The notes under the pieces: model-generated | What the model saw: the letters and a program-made list of their open reading frames with translations, nothing else | What the model was told of the DNA's origin: nothing | The model's database searches: none | In this document: positions 35,052 through 43,317 of the stretch, piece after piece | Position numbering within the stretch: the stretch's first letter is position 1 | Layout of the letters: each line of letters opens with the position of its first letter | Translations under genes and position numbers: made by a program | NCBI GenBank assembly: GCA_964636325.1 | Contig: CAZWRV010000005.1 | Coordinates: 55,749-119,748 of the forward strand | Direction: 5' to 3' | Source of the DNA: CAZWRV01 sp964636325 | GTDB lineage: Bacteria > Verrucomicrobiota > Lentisphaeria > Victivallales > GWF2-50-93 | DNA length: 64,000 bases

Positions 35052-38000
35052 CTACTCCAACCTGAACGTGCAGCGGCCTGCGGTCAAAGCAAGCCTGATG
35101 GTCGTGCCATCCACAACGGCGTGGCCCTTTGTCTCTTTACCATCCGCAGTGACAACCAGACCGGCGGCTGTCGGCACCGCCGGACACTCGATGTTCACTG
35201 TCGTGTCGACGGACAGGTTGGCCTCACCGCTGATCTTCCCGTCGGCTATAGTGACGGCTACGGGGGCCGCGCCTGTGAGGGAGTATCCGCCGGCGCTCAG
35301 GCGCGTCCCCTGAAGCAGAGCTAGGACAAGGCGTCCTTTGCCCTCGCGCACCAGGGCGCGCTGGCCGTCGCATGCAACTCCGGCGTCATTGAATGTTCCC
35401 GGCTGTTCGGCGCATACGACAGTGTGCTTTTCGCCGGCGATCACGGCCGAGGCGCCCGCACCGCCCGCCCATGCCGCGAATGTCGGCACCGGTTCGCCGG
35501 GCTTGAACGGATACAGCACGGCAGTGTAGCCGCCATGATCCGAGCGCTTTATGCGTATGAAACGCTGGGTTTCCTCGAATTTTTTCGCGCCGTTGACCTT
35601 ATGCCAGTAGGGCGACGTGTTGCCACCAAGGAACCTGTGGGAATATTCCCCGGTGGAGAACTCGGGTTTTGCGGGATCCAGGAACGTGACGGCGAGGTTC
35701 ACTCCGAGCTGGCCGGTGCAGGTGGCGACGTTCCCAGCGGTTTCGATCTTCTCTGCCAAGTTCCAGAGGCTGAACTCGGAAAACTCCTCGCCTTTGCCGG
35801 CCAGGCTGTCGCGGATGACGACGTAGAGTGGGCCATCGGCGCATTCATCCTTGGCGAATAGCACCTGCCTTGTCCAGGTGGTAGGCGCGATTTCGACGCT
35901 AGGCCGCGGCGAGTTCGGCGGAGTCGGCTCACACGGATCCTCCGGCACCTCGCTCAAGACACGTGTGGTAAGGCGGCCGAGGCAGGAGTCGGCAGCATCC
36001 AACAGGTTGTTCTCCTCGACCGTGCCGAGCCCGTCGGTAAGCCGATGATTCAGCGAGACGCAGTTGTGCAGCCAGGGGCGCAACATCATCGGCTGGTACA
36101 TGGAGCCGAAATCCAGGCAGAGCGGCACACCGCGGGCATAGAACACAATCTCGCCCTGCTCGTTCTCGTAATGCTCGTGCTGATACCCCATCCGGAAGAG
36201 CAGATAAGCCTCGTCGGCATCGCCGACATGGGAGCGCATGACGGTTCCGAAACCGGGGAAATGCCGGCTTGAAAGGTCTGGCTGTTCGGCAGGAAGATCT
36301 GGATTGCAGGTCATCTGGTCGTTTGAGTACTGGTATGGTTCTCCTACCGCTTTCCAGCCCCACTGCATCCATTTTGAGAATGCCGGATCGCTCTCTGCGG
36401 TGCCTGCCGCCATGCGGCCGTAAAGGCTTGTACCCTCGTAGGGCGTGTTGCCGATCGCAGGCATCAGGCGGATGCCAAATCTAGGATCAGGCGGGGTGAT
36501 GATCTTCAGGTGGTAGAGCATGGCCGACTTGAAGTTCACATTGCGGTAGAGGTCCATCATACCTGCATTGCGCATGACATCGGCGGCCTGTATGGTGAAG
36601 CGCATGGAGGCATCCATCTGGTAGTGAGGACATTCACGCCAAGCGCCGCCGGGGGCTGTGAATTCGCGTAGCATGTCCAAGGTGCTCCGCAGTGCGGCCA
36701 TGGTCCATTCGACGGCCTTGGGATGCTCCGGAACAAGAGCGCCCGCAGAGCCAACCTCATTAACCGCAGCAGTCGGCATGTTCGGGTTGCCTAGATGGAA
36801 GCCCGCACCGTAGGCCAGCCAGTCGGGGTCGTCGACCTTGTAGATCAGGAATGCGTATAGCGCCATGGCTTCGCGACGCTCTTCGGGCGTCATGTCGGGT
36901 ACGCTCATGGCCACGTCGAAGAGAGGTGTGGCGGCGGCAAGATTTGCGATGCCGTGGTGCATGAAAGTGGAACTTCCCAGGTCGCCCTGAGTGTCGAGAT
37001 AACAGCGCATGGAGTTGCGCATGCGCGGGAGGAGCCCCATATGGTTGATGTCGCCGCTGGCTTCGTCCCGCACCAGCTTGCCGCCCCGAATCGGGTCGGG
37101 ATTGACAAGATAGGAGAAGACGTCTGTGTTGTATCTGCCAAGCTGCTCCTTCAGCGCGGGGATGCGCGCGACGCGTTCTCGCAGGCCGGGCAGATCCTTG
37201 GCAAGGATGGCACCGCGCGGATAGGCGAAGGCTCCCGGGGATTCCCATTTTAGCGTCCATCCTTTGATCTTGTCCAGCGGGTTCTGGCCGTAGCGGGTCC
37301 ATGCCTTGCGGATGCCGCTGTTCTGGATATCGCAGTCCATGGCGAGGACGTCGGCGGCCTTTGCCGCCTGCAGGCCCCACTCTCGGACGCCCAGTGTACG
37401 CGGCGTGTCTGGCGAGATGGAGCCTGTGTAGTATGGGGAGTCGTAGTCGACGCCGTCGATGTTCCAGTCCTGGACCGGCTGGCGGATTGGGAAGCTCATG
37501 ACCAGGTCGCCGTTCTTGCGCATTTCGAGGAATGAGGCGGCGGGATTGCGCCAGTGGCCTGGGCGTTCGGGGAAGACAGCTACGATGTCGCTCTGCGGAT
37601 CGCCATGCCGGTAGGCACCCCAGTAGCTGGCGGCTTCCGGCCACCAGACAAAGAGGCCGTGCAGGCGCAGCAGTCTTTCAGGATTCGCGTAGTCCAGCGG
37701 AAATTCAGCCTCCTTGTTGGATGCGGCTTTTTCCTCGCGGATGTTGCAGCGCTTTCCGAAACAGCGCCCGTACCATCGGACAGTATCCGGCGCAAGTCCG
37801 TCTTTGAGGCTGAAACAGAAATTGCTTTCGCGTTGCTTGGATGGTTCGCCGAGGTCGAACTCGTCTCGGACATGAAGCACATCCTCGCCGGTGCGCAGAG
37901 TCAGGGTGCAGATGTAGCGGCCCCCAATGAAATCATAACTCACTCGGACGCGCTTGAAGATAGGGCCGTCGTGCGTGAGTTCCGACTTGTAGCCGTTCAC

Positions 38001-38540
38001 GTTTTGCGGACTTTCCAGCCAGCCGCGGCCGATCCACTTACCGGAGGGGCCGCGAACCGCCAGGATCGGAGCCGGCACTTCCACGGCATCGGAGGGGGTC
38101 TTGTATGTATGCGAACCACGCACGACACGTACGGCGATCCGGTCGTTGGAGAGAACCCAGGCATCCTTTTCCTCGGCGGCTTTCATGTCGGTGGCCGGTG
38201 CGAAAGGACCATCCTTCTCGCACGCATGCAGCATCCAAGTCCGCTTCTGCCAGGGCTGAAAGTCAGCAAGCACGCTCACGGTCACCATTGCATCGGGCCG
38301 CTCCGGGTGTATGAATGGGTCATAGACTTGGGCGGGGACAACCGCGCCCGTCTCGTCAGTGACATACATAGTCGCCAGGTCGGCGGCCGCCTTCGGGATC
38401 TTGACCTCGAAGTTCAGGATCTCGTGCGACCAAGTGCGTCTCAGCGCCTCCTCGTATCCGAACGGAACCGTCTCAGCGCCAAGCATCACCGCCGCTCCTG
38501 CAAGGATGGGAATTACAGCAAAACGGATACCGGCAACCAT
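35052..38540 (-). CDS. Very large secreted heparinase II/III-like protein
   Basis: 1162 aa from the ATG at 38540, chosen because AAAGGA lies 8 nt upstream and a signal peptide follows (AGIRFAVIPILAGAAVMLGA). The open frame continues upstream only because it reads through a 41-bp dispersed repeat. Residues 30-400 form beta-rich N-terminal domains. An alpha-helical toroid covers about 440-780 (MRNSMRCYLDTQGDLGSSTF, GGAWRECPHYQMDASMRFTIQAADVM). The C-terminal beta-sandwich begins FPGFGTVMRSHVGDADEAYLLF and contains YQHEHYENEQGEIVFYARG, as in heparinase II/III C-terminal domains. It is much longer than single-module lyases (600-750 aa). Probably periplasmic or surface; the substrate is unknown. 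Confidence 0.78.
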   Translation of the reverse strand: MVAGIRFAVIPILAGAAVMLGAETVPFGYEEALRRTWSHEILNFEVKIPKAAADLATMYVTDETGAVVPAQVYDPFIHPERPDAMVTVSVLADFQPWQKRTWMLHACEKDGPFAPATDMKAAEEKDAWVLSNDRIAVRVVRGSHTYKTPSDAVEVPAPILAVRGPSGKWIGRGWLESPQNVNGYKSELTHDGPIFKRVRVSYDFIGGRYICTLTLRTGEDVLHVRDEFDLGEPSKQRESNFCFSLKDGLAPDTVRWYGRCFGKRCNIREEKAASNKEAEFPLDYANPERLLRLHGLFVWWPEAASYWGAYRHGDPQSDIVAVFPERPGHWRNPAASFLEMRKNGDLVMSFPIRQPVQDWNIDGVDYDSPYYTGSISPDTPRTLGVREWGLQAAKAADVLAMDCDIQNSGIRKAWTRYGQNPLDKIKGWTLKWESPGAFAYPRGAILAKDLPGLRERVARIPALKEQLGRYNTDVFSYLVNPDPIRGGKLVRDEASGDINHMGLLPRMRNSMRCYLDTQGDLGSSTFMHHGIANLAAATPLFDVAMSVPDMTPEERREAMALYAFLIYKVDDPDWLAYGAGFHLGNPNMPTAAVNEVGSAGALVPEHPKAVEWTMAALRSTLDMLREFTAPGGAWRECPHYQMDASMRFTIQAADVMRNAGMMDLYRNVNFKSAMLYHLKIITPPDPRFGIRLMPAIGNTPYEGTSLYGRMAAGTAESDPAFSKWMQWGWKAVGEPYQYSNDQMTCNPDLPAEQPDLSSRHFPGFGTVMRSHVGDADEAYLLFRMGYQHEHYENEQGEIVFYARGVPLCLDFGSMYQPMMLRPWLHNCVSLNHRLTDGLGTVEENNLLDAADSCLGRLTTRVLSEVPEDPCEPTPPNSPRPSVEIAPTTWTRQVLFAKDECADGPLYVVIRDSLAGKGEEFSEFSLWNLAEKIETAGNVATCTGQLGVNLAVTFLDPAKPEFSTGEYSHRFLGGNTSPYWHKVNGAKKFEETQRFIRIKRSDHGGYTAVLYPFKPGEPVPTFAAWAGGAGASAVIAGEKHTVVCAEQPGTFNDAGVACDGQRALVREGKGRLVLALLQGTRLSAGGYSLTGAAPVAVTIADGKISGEANLSVDTTVNIECPAVPTAAGLVVTADGKETKGHAVVDGTTIRLALTAGRCTFRLE

Positions 38541-38552
38541 ATGGAATCCTTT

Positions 38553-38593
38553 GTAAATATTCAGCAAACTACGCCCTTTTGCTGAATTCATAC
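38553..38593. repeat. 41-bp palindromic repeat, copy 2, in the leader of the heparinase-like gene
   Basis: GTAAATATTCAGC ... GCTGAATTCATAC around a core ACTACGCCC. The arms TTCAGCAAA and TTTTGCTGAA can pair as a hairpin in the 5' leader of the gene starting at 38540. Confidence 0.87.
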
Positions 38594-38643
38594 CGCTTGC
38601 CAAAAAAATAGACGTTGACCGTGTTCTGTTCTATCGGCATAGT

Positions 38644-38660
38644 TTGATATTATTTATCAA
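38644..38660. promoter_or_regulatory. Palindrome TTGATA-N5-TATCAA upstream of the heparinase-like gene
   Basis: A perfect 6-bp inverted repeat between the AraC gene's end and the heparinase-like gene. The half-site resembles the TGATAT motifs before the two GntR genes, so it may be an operator. Confidence 0.45.
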
Positions 38661-38702
38661 TATGTGACATGTCGGTGTCGGGTTTCGTTCGAAAAGACGA
38701 AA

Positions 38703-39575
38703 CTAATCGAAGACCGGCATCGAGGGGTTTTCCCTGAATTCACTGGGGGATTTTCCGGTGACGCGCCTGAACGTCCTGGTGAAGTGGGACTGGTTGGGGA
38801 ATCCCAGCCCGTCTGATATCTCCTTTATGCTTGTCTTGCTCTCCTCTAGGAGCCTGCATGCGTCGACGATCTTCCTTCTGGTCATGAAGGCAAGTGGGGT
38901 CTGACCCGTGCTTTTTCGGAATACGCGGCTCAGATGCTCCCTCGACACTCCTAACGCCGCCGCGAGCTGTGTGACGCTCATGGAGGTTCCCGGGAGCCGC
39001 CCGAGCATTCTTCCCGCCTTCTTTATAAGAAGATAGCCGGGGCAGTCGATTCTTTTCTCCTCGTTGCTTTCGGCAAGCGCGCATATTAGATCGGAAACAA
39101 GCCTCAATCCGGCGGATGCTGCCATCGTCTGCAGCGGCCGTGAATAGTCGAGGTAAGATTGCAGCCTTCTTATCAGTGGGTGCTCTGCCGGGATGGTATA
39201 AAGCCCGCCGTATTTTCTTACCATCTGCCTGACCATTTGATGGGCCACAGCCCCCTTGAACGCGAGATATACGAACTTCCATTCCGTCCGGGACTCCTCG
39301 GGAAAGAAGTATTTTGTCCGGGGATCATCTGACTCGCAAAGGAACCCTTTGCCTTCCGATACGATATGTCTCCCCTTGCCGTCACAGAAAACACCGTAAC
39401 CTGACAGGGTGTATTGGAATATGCAATGCACCGGCCCGTCGTGCCTGTTGGCTCCGTCCCAAAGATAAGAAGGGCTCTTTACCGACTGCATCCCTATCGA
39501 TGCCGGAGCCGGTAGGGAGCCGATGGCGTCAGCAGGCTCGAAGATGACATAAAAGCTTTTCACCGGTCGTATCAA
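38703..39575 (-). CDS. AraC-family transcriptional regulator
   Basis: About 290 aa. The open frame begins further upstream, but that part overlaps the preceding gene, so a start at TTG 39575 or GTG 39563 is more likely; neither has a strong ribosome site. The N-terminal cupin-like sensor includes CIFQYTLSGYGVFCDGKGRHIV and RTEWKFVYLAFKG. The C-terminal 100 residues hold the two AraC helix-turn-helices: VTQLAAALGVSREHLSRVFR and IKEISDGLGFPNQSHFTRTF, ending with TGKSPSEFRE. It is the last gene of a four-gene string and lies before the heparinase-like gene, which it may activate. Confidence 0.88.
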   Translation of the reverse strand: MIRPVKSFYVIFEPADAIGSLPAPASIGMQSVKSPSYLWDGANRHDGPVHCIFQYTLSGYGVFCDGKGRHIVSEGKGFLCESDDPRTKYFFPEESRTEWKFVYLAFKGAVAHQMVRQMVRKYGGLYTIPAEHPLIRRLQSYLDYSRPLQTMAASAGLRLVSDLICALAESNEEKRIDCPGYLLIKKAGRMLGRLPGTSMSVTQLAAALGVSREHLSRVFRKSTGQTPLAFMTRRKIVDACRLLEESKTSIKEISDGLGFPNQSHFTRTFRRVTGKSPSEFRENPSMPVFD

Positions 39576-39585
39576 ATATCCACAT

Positions 39586-40686
39586 TCATTTTTTATCCGT
39601 ATCGGCCATGTAGCTGTGCCTGGGCTGTTTCCCCACTGGCACCTGGGCGGGGAGGAGCCAGCGCTTCCTCTTGATGAACTCGCCGTTCTCGAAGGTCTGC
39701 TCGACTGCGCCTTTCTTCTCCAGGTGGTTGAAGCATGAGCGCATGCAGCCGCGCGAGCCTTCGACTCCGTAGCTGCCAGCTTCGCCCCACAGGCAGAGGT
39801 AGCGATGTCCCTCGATGATGTATCCGGAAGGAAACTCATCGCACTGACGCCAAGAGCCCTGGGACAGAGTCCAGCAGAACTTGTAGGCGGCCTCCTGGCT
39901 CATGTTCTGGCGCGTGACGTCGATGTCCCATCCGGGGAAGTCCTTGTGTATGAAGGGCGAGGTCATCGAATCTCCGCCATGGTAGCTGAGCGTGCAGCGG
40001 CCGAGCTGGATGTCGGCCCATTCATAGGTGTAGTCGTCGATCTTGATCTTTACCGTGCGTTTCTCCCTGATGTGCGGGATGGCGCATGCGGAGCAGCCCT
40101 TGACGCATTCCATGCACTTGTCGCATATCGTCCCGGGCTTGACGAGCGGGTCGGGCGGAAGCTCGAGGTCCGTTATGATGCAGGCCAGCCGCACCCTTGG
40201 GCCGAACTTCTTGGTCATGAATATCTTGGACCATCCGATCTCGCCGATTCCCGCGGCGACTCCGGCTATCCTTATGGCAAGGTTCACGTCCGGAATCACG
40301 CCGCCCTCGCGCAGAGGCTTCGTGCCCGGGAGAGGGGCGCAGTCGTCGGCGGTGACTCCGGAATACATCGGAACCGCCTCCCATCCGTAGTTTTCGATCT
40401 TGCAGGCGAGCTCATACATAGGCGCATGTATGAAGTAGCTGTTTAGCAGGCCGTGATAGCCGAAATAGGTGTATGTCGGCCAGTAGGTGCCCTCCTCGAT
40501 TCCGCGCCATGTGCCGCGCGGAATCCTCTTCCCCACGACTATTACGGACCTCGCCTCTGGTAGGACGCTTGCCGGATGCATGTTGAGCGGCGCCCCCTTG
40601 AAGCGTTCGATGTTGGCGACGCCGAAGAAGTCAAGCCCCTGCTCGAGGGCGAAATTCCTTAGTTCTTCCTTGGTAACAGTTTTCAT
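39586..40686 (-). CDS. QueG-like iron-sulfur protein 1
   Basis: 366 aa, related to epoxyqueuosine reductase and reductive-dehalogenase-like proteins. The N-terminal half has LDFFGVANIERFKGAP, HPASVLPEARSVIVVGKRI and AAGIGEIGWSKIFMTKKFGPRVRLACIITD, the typical fold start. A ferredoxin motif follows: Cys188-x2-Cys191-x2-Cys194-x3-Cys198 (CDKCMECVKGC) and one more Cys at 201. A clean second 4Fe-4S motif, usual in QueG, is not seen; instead the C-terminus has LCLWGEAGSYGVEGSRGCMRSCFNHLE. It starts 15 bases after its paralogue (GGAG upstream). The substrate is unknown; it may be an auxiliary reductase in a catabolic pathway rather than tRNA modification. Confidence 0.75.
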   Translation of the reverse strand: MKTVTKEELRNFALEQGLDFFGVANIERFKGAPLNMHPASVLPEARSVIVVGKRIPRGTWRGIEEGTYWPTYTYFGYHGLLNSYFIHAPMYELACKIENYGWEAVPMYSGVTADDCAPLPGTKPLREGGVIPDVNLAIRIAGVAAGIGEIGWSKIFMTKKFGPRVRLACIITDLELPPDPLVKPGTICDKCMECVKGCSACAIPHIREKRTVKIKIDDYTYEWADIQLGRCTLSYHGGDSMTSPFIHKDFPGWDIDVTRQNMSQEAAYKFCWTLSQGSWRQCDEFPSGYIIEGHRYLCLWGEAGSYGVEGSRGCMRSCFNHLEKKGAVEQTFENGEFIKRKRWLLPAQVPVGKQPRHSYMADTDKK

Positions 40687-40701
40687 TCGTCATCTCCAGT
40701 C

Positions 40702-41577
40702 TTATTCTATGTCATGGCCTTCCTGAAGGACAGCCTTGTCTTCCACGAGCTGCCATGCGGGCCGCCTGCGGAACGGATGCTCGAACTTGTTGCCGATACG
40801 CCCGCCCTTTTCCAGATGGTTCATGAAGGAACGGACGCAGAGGGCGGCGATGCGGTCCGGCCTGGCGCCGGGGTAGCGGTGGTTCGGCACGGCGCCGTTC
40901 CTGCATTTCGCGCATTTCGCGTAGTCGATGGACGCCACCTTCATCTTCTTTCCGCAGACTGACAGCGTCTCCTCCTTGGACGGGTCGATTGCGCCGAGCG
41001 GACAGAATTTGGCGTAGTCCGGGCTTCTTTCGCAGACCTTCTTTTCGCAGATCGGCGTGGGCTCAAGGGCGGCGTCCGTCAAGATGATGTAGAAACGCTG
41101 GCGAGGCCCGAACTCCGGGGAAAGGAAGACTCCAAGGTAGCCAATCTCGCCAAGCCCTGCGCGGACCGCGGCGTCGTCGAAATCGATCATCACGTTCGGC
41201 GCCGGCTGGCCGGAGCGGACGGGTACGCCCATCGGCGGAACTTCCTTGGGAAGGTTCATTACAGGGACAGCCTCGTGCCGTCGATCCTCAAGGAATTCCG
41301 TGAGCTTGAAGGTCGTCACCGACAGGAAGCGGTCCTCAAGCCAGTGGTAGCCATACATGTGGTAGGACTGGAACTGCGTCCCCTCCTCGGTTCCGCGGAG
41401 CGCGCCGCGGACAATCCTCTTGCCGACGACTATCACCGACTTCGCCTCGGGAAATACGGACGCGGGATGATGTTCCGGCGGCAAGCCCTCGAAACGTTCG
41501 ATCGGCGCGATTCCAAGCAGGTCGATTCCTATGCTTCCGGCATAGTCCTTCAGTTCTTCCGTCAATTTTTTGTTCAT
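40702..41577 (-). CDS. QueG-like iron-sulfur protein 2 (shorter paralogue)
   Basis: 291 aa from ATG 41577 (AGGA upstream). It shares with the next gene IDLLGIAPIERFEGLP, HPASVFPEAKSVIVVGKRI, AGLGEIGYLGVFLSPEFGPRQRFYIILTD and a C-terminal R-S-F-M-N-H-L-E. Its cysteines are rearranged: TPICEKKVCERS, FCPLGAID, VCGKK and YAKCAKCRNG. The standard C-x2-C-x2-C-x3-C spacing is lost, so cluster content is uncertain. The two paralogues side by side suggest a heteromeric or successive reductase. It lies 35 bases after the IclR gene, in one transcription unit. Confidence 0.72.
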   Translation of the reverse strand: MNKKLTEELKDYAGSIGIDLLGIAPIERFEGLPPEHHPASVFPEAKSVIVVGKRIVRGALRGTEEGTQFQSYHMYGYHWLEDRFLSVTTFKLTEFLEDRRHEAVPVMNLPKEVPPMGVPVRSGQPAPNVMIDFDDAAVRAGLGEIGYLGVFLSPEFGPRQRFYIILTDAALEPTPICEKKVCERSPDYAKFCPLGAIDPSKEETLSVCGKKMKVASIDYAKCAKCRNGAVPNHRYPGARPDRIAALCVRSFMNHLEKGGRIGNKFEHPFRRRPAWQLVEDKAVLQEGHDIE

Positions 41578-41612
41578 GACTTTTTCCTTTCGCATATTGC
41601 AGTTTTAAGAAA

Positions 41613-42398
41613 TCATACTGATTCCGGCATATGCAAGATTCCATCCATCTTGCATCCCAGCACCGAAGAGCATGCCGCCGCCGTATCGGATATCTGTCTT
41701 TTGAAATCGCTCCATTCGGGACTTTTCCCGGCCCTGCCGGCGAACCAGGAGCCGATGACTGCCGTGAAAGCTCCTCCGCGGTCGAATACCGGTGCCGCAG
41801 CCGCATTGACGCCTTCGGCAAGCTCGTTCTCGCAGGTGGAGAACCGCTGTCGCCGGATATCCTCAAGCTCCTTTATGAACTCATCCCTGCTCGTGATTGT
41901 TCCGCTCGCCCTCTTATCGAATTTCTGCCCCGAGAGGAATTCTTCGAGCATGTCCTCGGGGATGAACGCGGCGCAAAGCTTGCCGCTCGCCGTGCAATGC
42001 ACCGGATTGAGCGCCCCGATCGCAAGACCGATGTCAAAGCATGTGTCACCCGGATAGACTACATCCACGACAATGGGCCTCCAGTTATACGGCGCGAAAA
42101 GGAGCACCGGCTGCGCCAGCGTCTGCGCGAGACGGCTCAGAAGGGGGCGCAGACGCCCGCGGATTTCCAGCCGCCTCAGGCATGCATTTGAAAGCTGAAG
42201 TGCCTTGAGGCTCACACTGTATTTCCTCGTCCCCTCACCCTGCTCCACATAACCACTTTCCTTTAGTGTCTTCAAAAGACGGCACGCATGGCTCATTGGT
42301 ATTCTCATAGCCTCCGACACTTCCTTCACCGAGAGGCTCCCCGCCGCCCCGGAGAGCAATTCCAGTATCCTCAGCCCGTTGGAAAGGGTGTTGTTCAT
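41613..42398 (-). CDS. IclR-family transcriptional regulator
   Basis: 261 aa. The N-terminal winged helix is NGLRILELLSGAAGSLSVKEVSEAMRIPMSHACRLLKTL; the effector domain follows from about residue 80 (ALNPVHCTASGKLCAAFIPED and VNAAAAPVFDRGGAFTAVIGSW are typical). IclR regulators usually bind small organic acids or aromatics. It is the first gene of the string with the two QueG-like proteins and the AraC regulator, and has its own promoter upstream, so it probably controls this operon. Confidence 0.92.
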   Translation of the reverse strand: MNNTLSNGLRILELLSGAAGSLSVKEVSEAMRIPMSHACRLLKTLKESGYVEQGEGTRKYSVSLKALQLSNACLRRLEIRGRLRPLLSRLAQTLAQPVLLFAPYNWRPIVVDVVYPGDTCFDIGLAIGALNPVHCTASGKLCAAFIPEDMLEEFLSGQKFDKRASGTITSRDEFIKELEDIRRQRFSTCENELAEGVNAAAAPVFDRGGAFTAVIGSWFAGRAGKSPEWSDFKRQISDTAAACSSVLGCKMDGILHMPESV

Positions 42399-42458
42399 AT
42401 TATTTCCGGATGCGTAAATTCACGATATTATATTCCGCATTATAGAATTACGATGCTA

Positions 42459-42487
42459 ATAATATCATTATCCGTAATCTTGGTCAA
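42459..42487 (-). promoter_or_regulatory. Putative sigma-70 promoter of the IclR operon
   Basis: Read on the minus strand: TTGACC (42487-42482), 17 bases, TATTAT (42464-42459). The AT-rich leader to the ATG at 42398 holds GCAT/ATGC and TAAT/ATTA symmetries that could be operator sites. Confidence 0.6.
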
Positions 42488-42531
42488 GCCTTTTTTTAAA
42501 ATATTTCCGATCTTTTTTGCCTGTGGGGGAA

Positions 42532-42657
42532 TGCCTCAGTCTTTGCTTTCGGGGTCGCTATCGGTATCGGAATCGGGATCGATTTCCAGTTCATATCTTC
42601 GATCCCGATAGCGATTCCGACCCCGACACCGATTGTCTCCGAGGAAAGACTGAAGCA
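42532..42657. repeat. Inverted repeat with GGTATCGG/CGATTCCGACC-type arms
   Basis: TGCCTCAGTCTTTGC at the left pairs with GAAAGACTGAAGCA at the right. Inside, GGGGTCGCTATCGGTATCGG and AATCGGGATCGA face TCGATCCCGATAGCGATTCC and GACCCCG. The whole 126-base element is an imperfect long hairpin. Confidence 0.8.
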
Positions 42658-42778
42658 TTACGCGTGTGGGGGAATGGGGCTGAATATACTCGGCAGGATC
42701 TCCGGGGATGATGATGGGGTTCCATGTTTGATGAGGCTTTGAAATTCGGCCTTGCCGAAATTTGAGGGGAGAGATGGC

Positions 42779-42893
42779 CATTACCGGCGCCAGAGTCTTC
42801 CACGGCGCATGTCCCGGTCGCGTAGGGCTGCTTGGTTCCCCATCTGACCCGGTTGGCGCGGGCGCATCGCATGGAGTCCGGCGGCCGGTAATG
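42779..42893. repeat. Inverted repeat bounded by CATTACCGGC / GCCGGTAATG
   Basis: 115 bases with outer arms CATTACCGGC.GCC.GA.TC and its complement, and inner GC-rich symmetries. No related copy seen elsewhere in the window. Confidence 0.65.
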
Positions 42894-42990
42894 ACGAGAG
42901 AGTGAAAAATATAGGTTGCCGTGCCGGGAAAGCAACTCCCGGTGGAAAGATATTTTGAAATACCCACCGTAGTGAGGGATTTCTGTTCAA

Positions 42991-43057
42991 CCTAATTGCC
43001 GCAGTTGAAAATATGTCTTAAAATTTAACACTCTCATAATAAGACATTTACATATTT
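42991..43057. repeat. 67-bp dispersed repeat, copy 1
   Basis: CCTAATTGCCGCAGTTGAAA ... CACTCTCATAATAAGAC ... CATATTT. It matches the complement of 55846-55912 with only a few differences. The first 16 bases also occur at 33910-33925. Confidence 0.87.
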
Positions 43058-43060
43058 GGA

Positions 43061-43085
43061 GGCTTTCACCCAATGAGTGAAAGCC
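43061..43085. repeat. Perfect 9-bp hairpin GGCTTTCAC / GTGAAAGCC
   Basis: A perfect stem with a 7-base loop directly after the 67-bp repeat. No T-tract follows on either strand, so it is not a textbook terminator. Confidence 0.7.
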
Positions 43086-43116
43086 AGTTTCGGCATATTT
43101 TCAACCCCGAAGGGGT

Positions 43117-43208
43117 GGCCGCATTCGCCATATCTACTTCGTCAGCTGCAACTTGCAGTGGTCACCACAGCTGCGTCTTGCTGCCTGGCAGCTACGGCAA
43201 ATGCGGCC
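43117..43208. repeat. 92-bp cloverleaf-like palindrome
   Basis: Outer arms GGCCGCATTCGCCATA and TACGGCAAATGCGGCC (two mismatches) enclose CTGCAA/TTGCAG and CAGCTG symmetries. Confidence 0.75.
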
Positions 43209-43317
43209 AACTGCGGCTATTAGGTTCAAATTTCCGGCGTGTAACTCTGAAAAGGGGCGGGGGAATTATCCGCCACTTCCGAGCAAATCCAGCGGATGCC
43301 CAAGAAATCTGAAAAGC

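Larger units (their letters stand above)
42399..43317. other. Gene-free region packed with palindromic elements
   Basis: About 920 bases between the IclR gene and recD. Short open frames here show no coding character. The space is filled by a promoter at the left end and at least five palindromic elements listed separately. A run of T and the hairpins near 43061-43208 could end transcription. Confidence 0.7.

Noticed and set aside
38541..38603. Upstream extension of the heparinase-like protein
   Set aside because: The extra residues are read through the 41-bp dispersed repeat; the ATG at 38540 has a ribosome site and a signal peptide directly after it.
39576..39839. N-terminal extension of the AraC protein
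   Set aside because: It overlaps the coding end of the QueG-like gene in another frame and is low-complexity Ser/Arg/Ala, unlike AraC sensors.
43205..43260. tRNA-like GGTTCAAATTTCC stretch
   Set aside because: No acceptor stem, anticodon arm or CCA-side pairing can be drawn around it.
43073..43312. Small open frame between the repeats before recD
   Set aside because: It is translated palindrome sequence; no ribosome site and no coding-like codon pattern.
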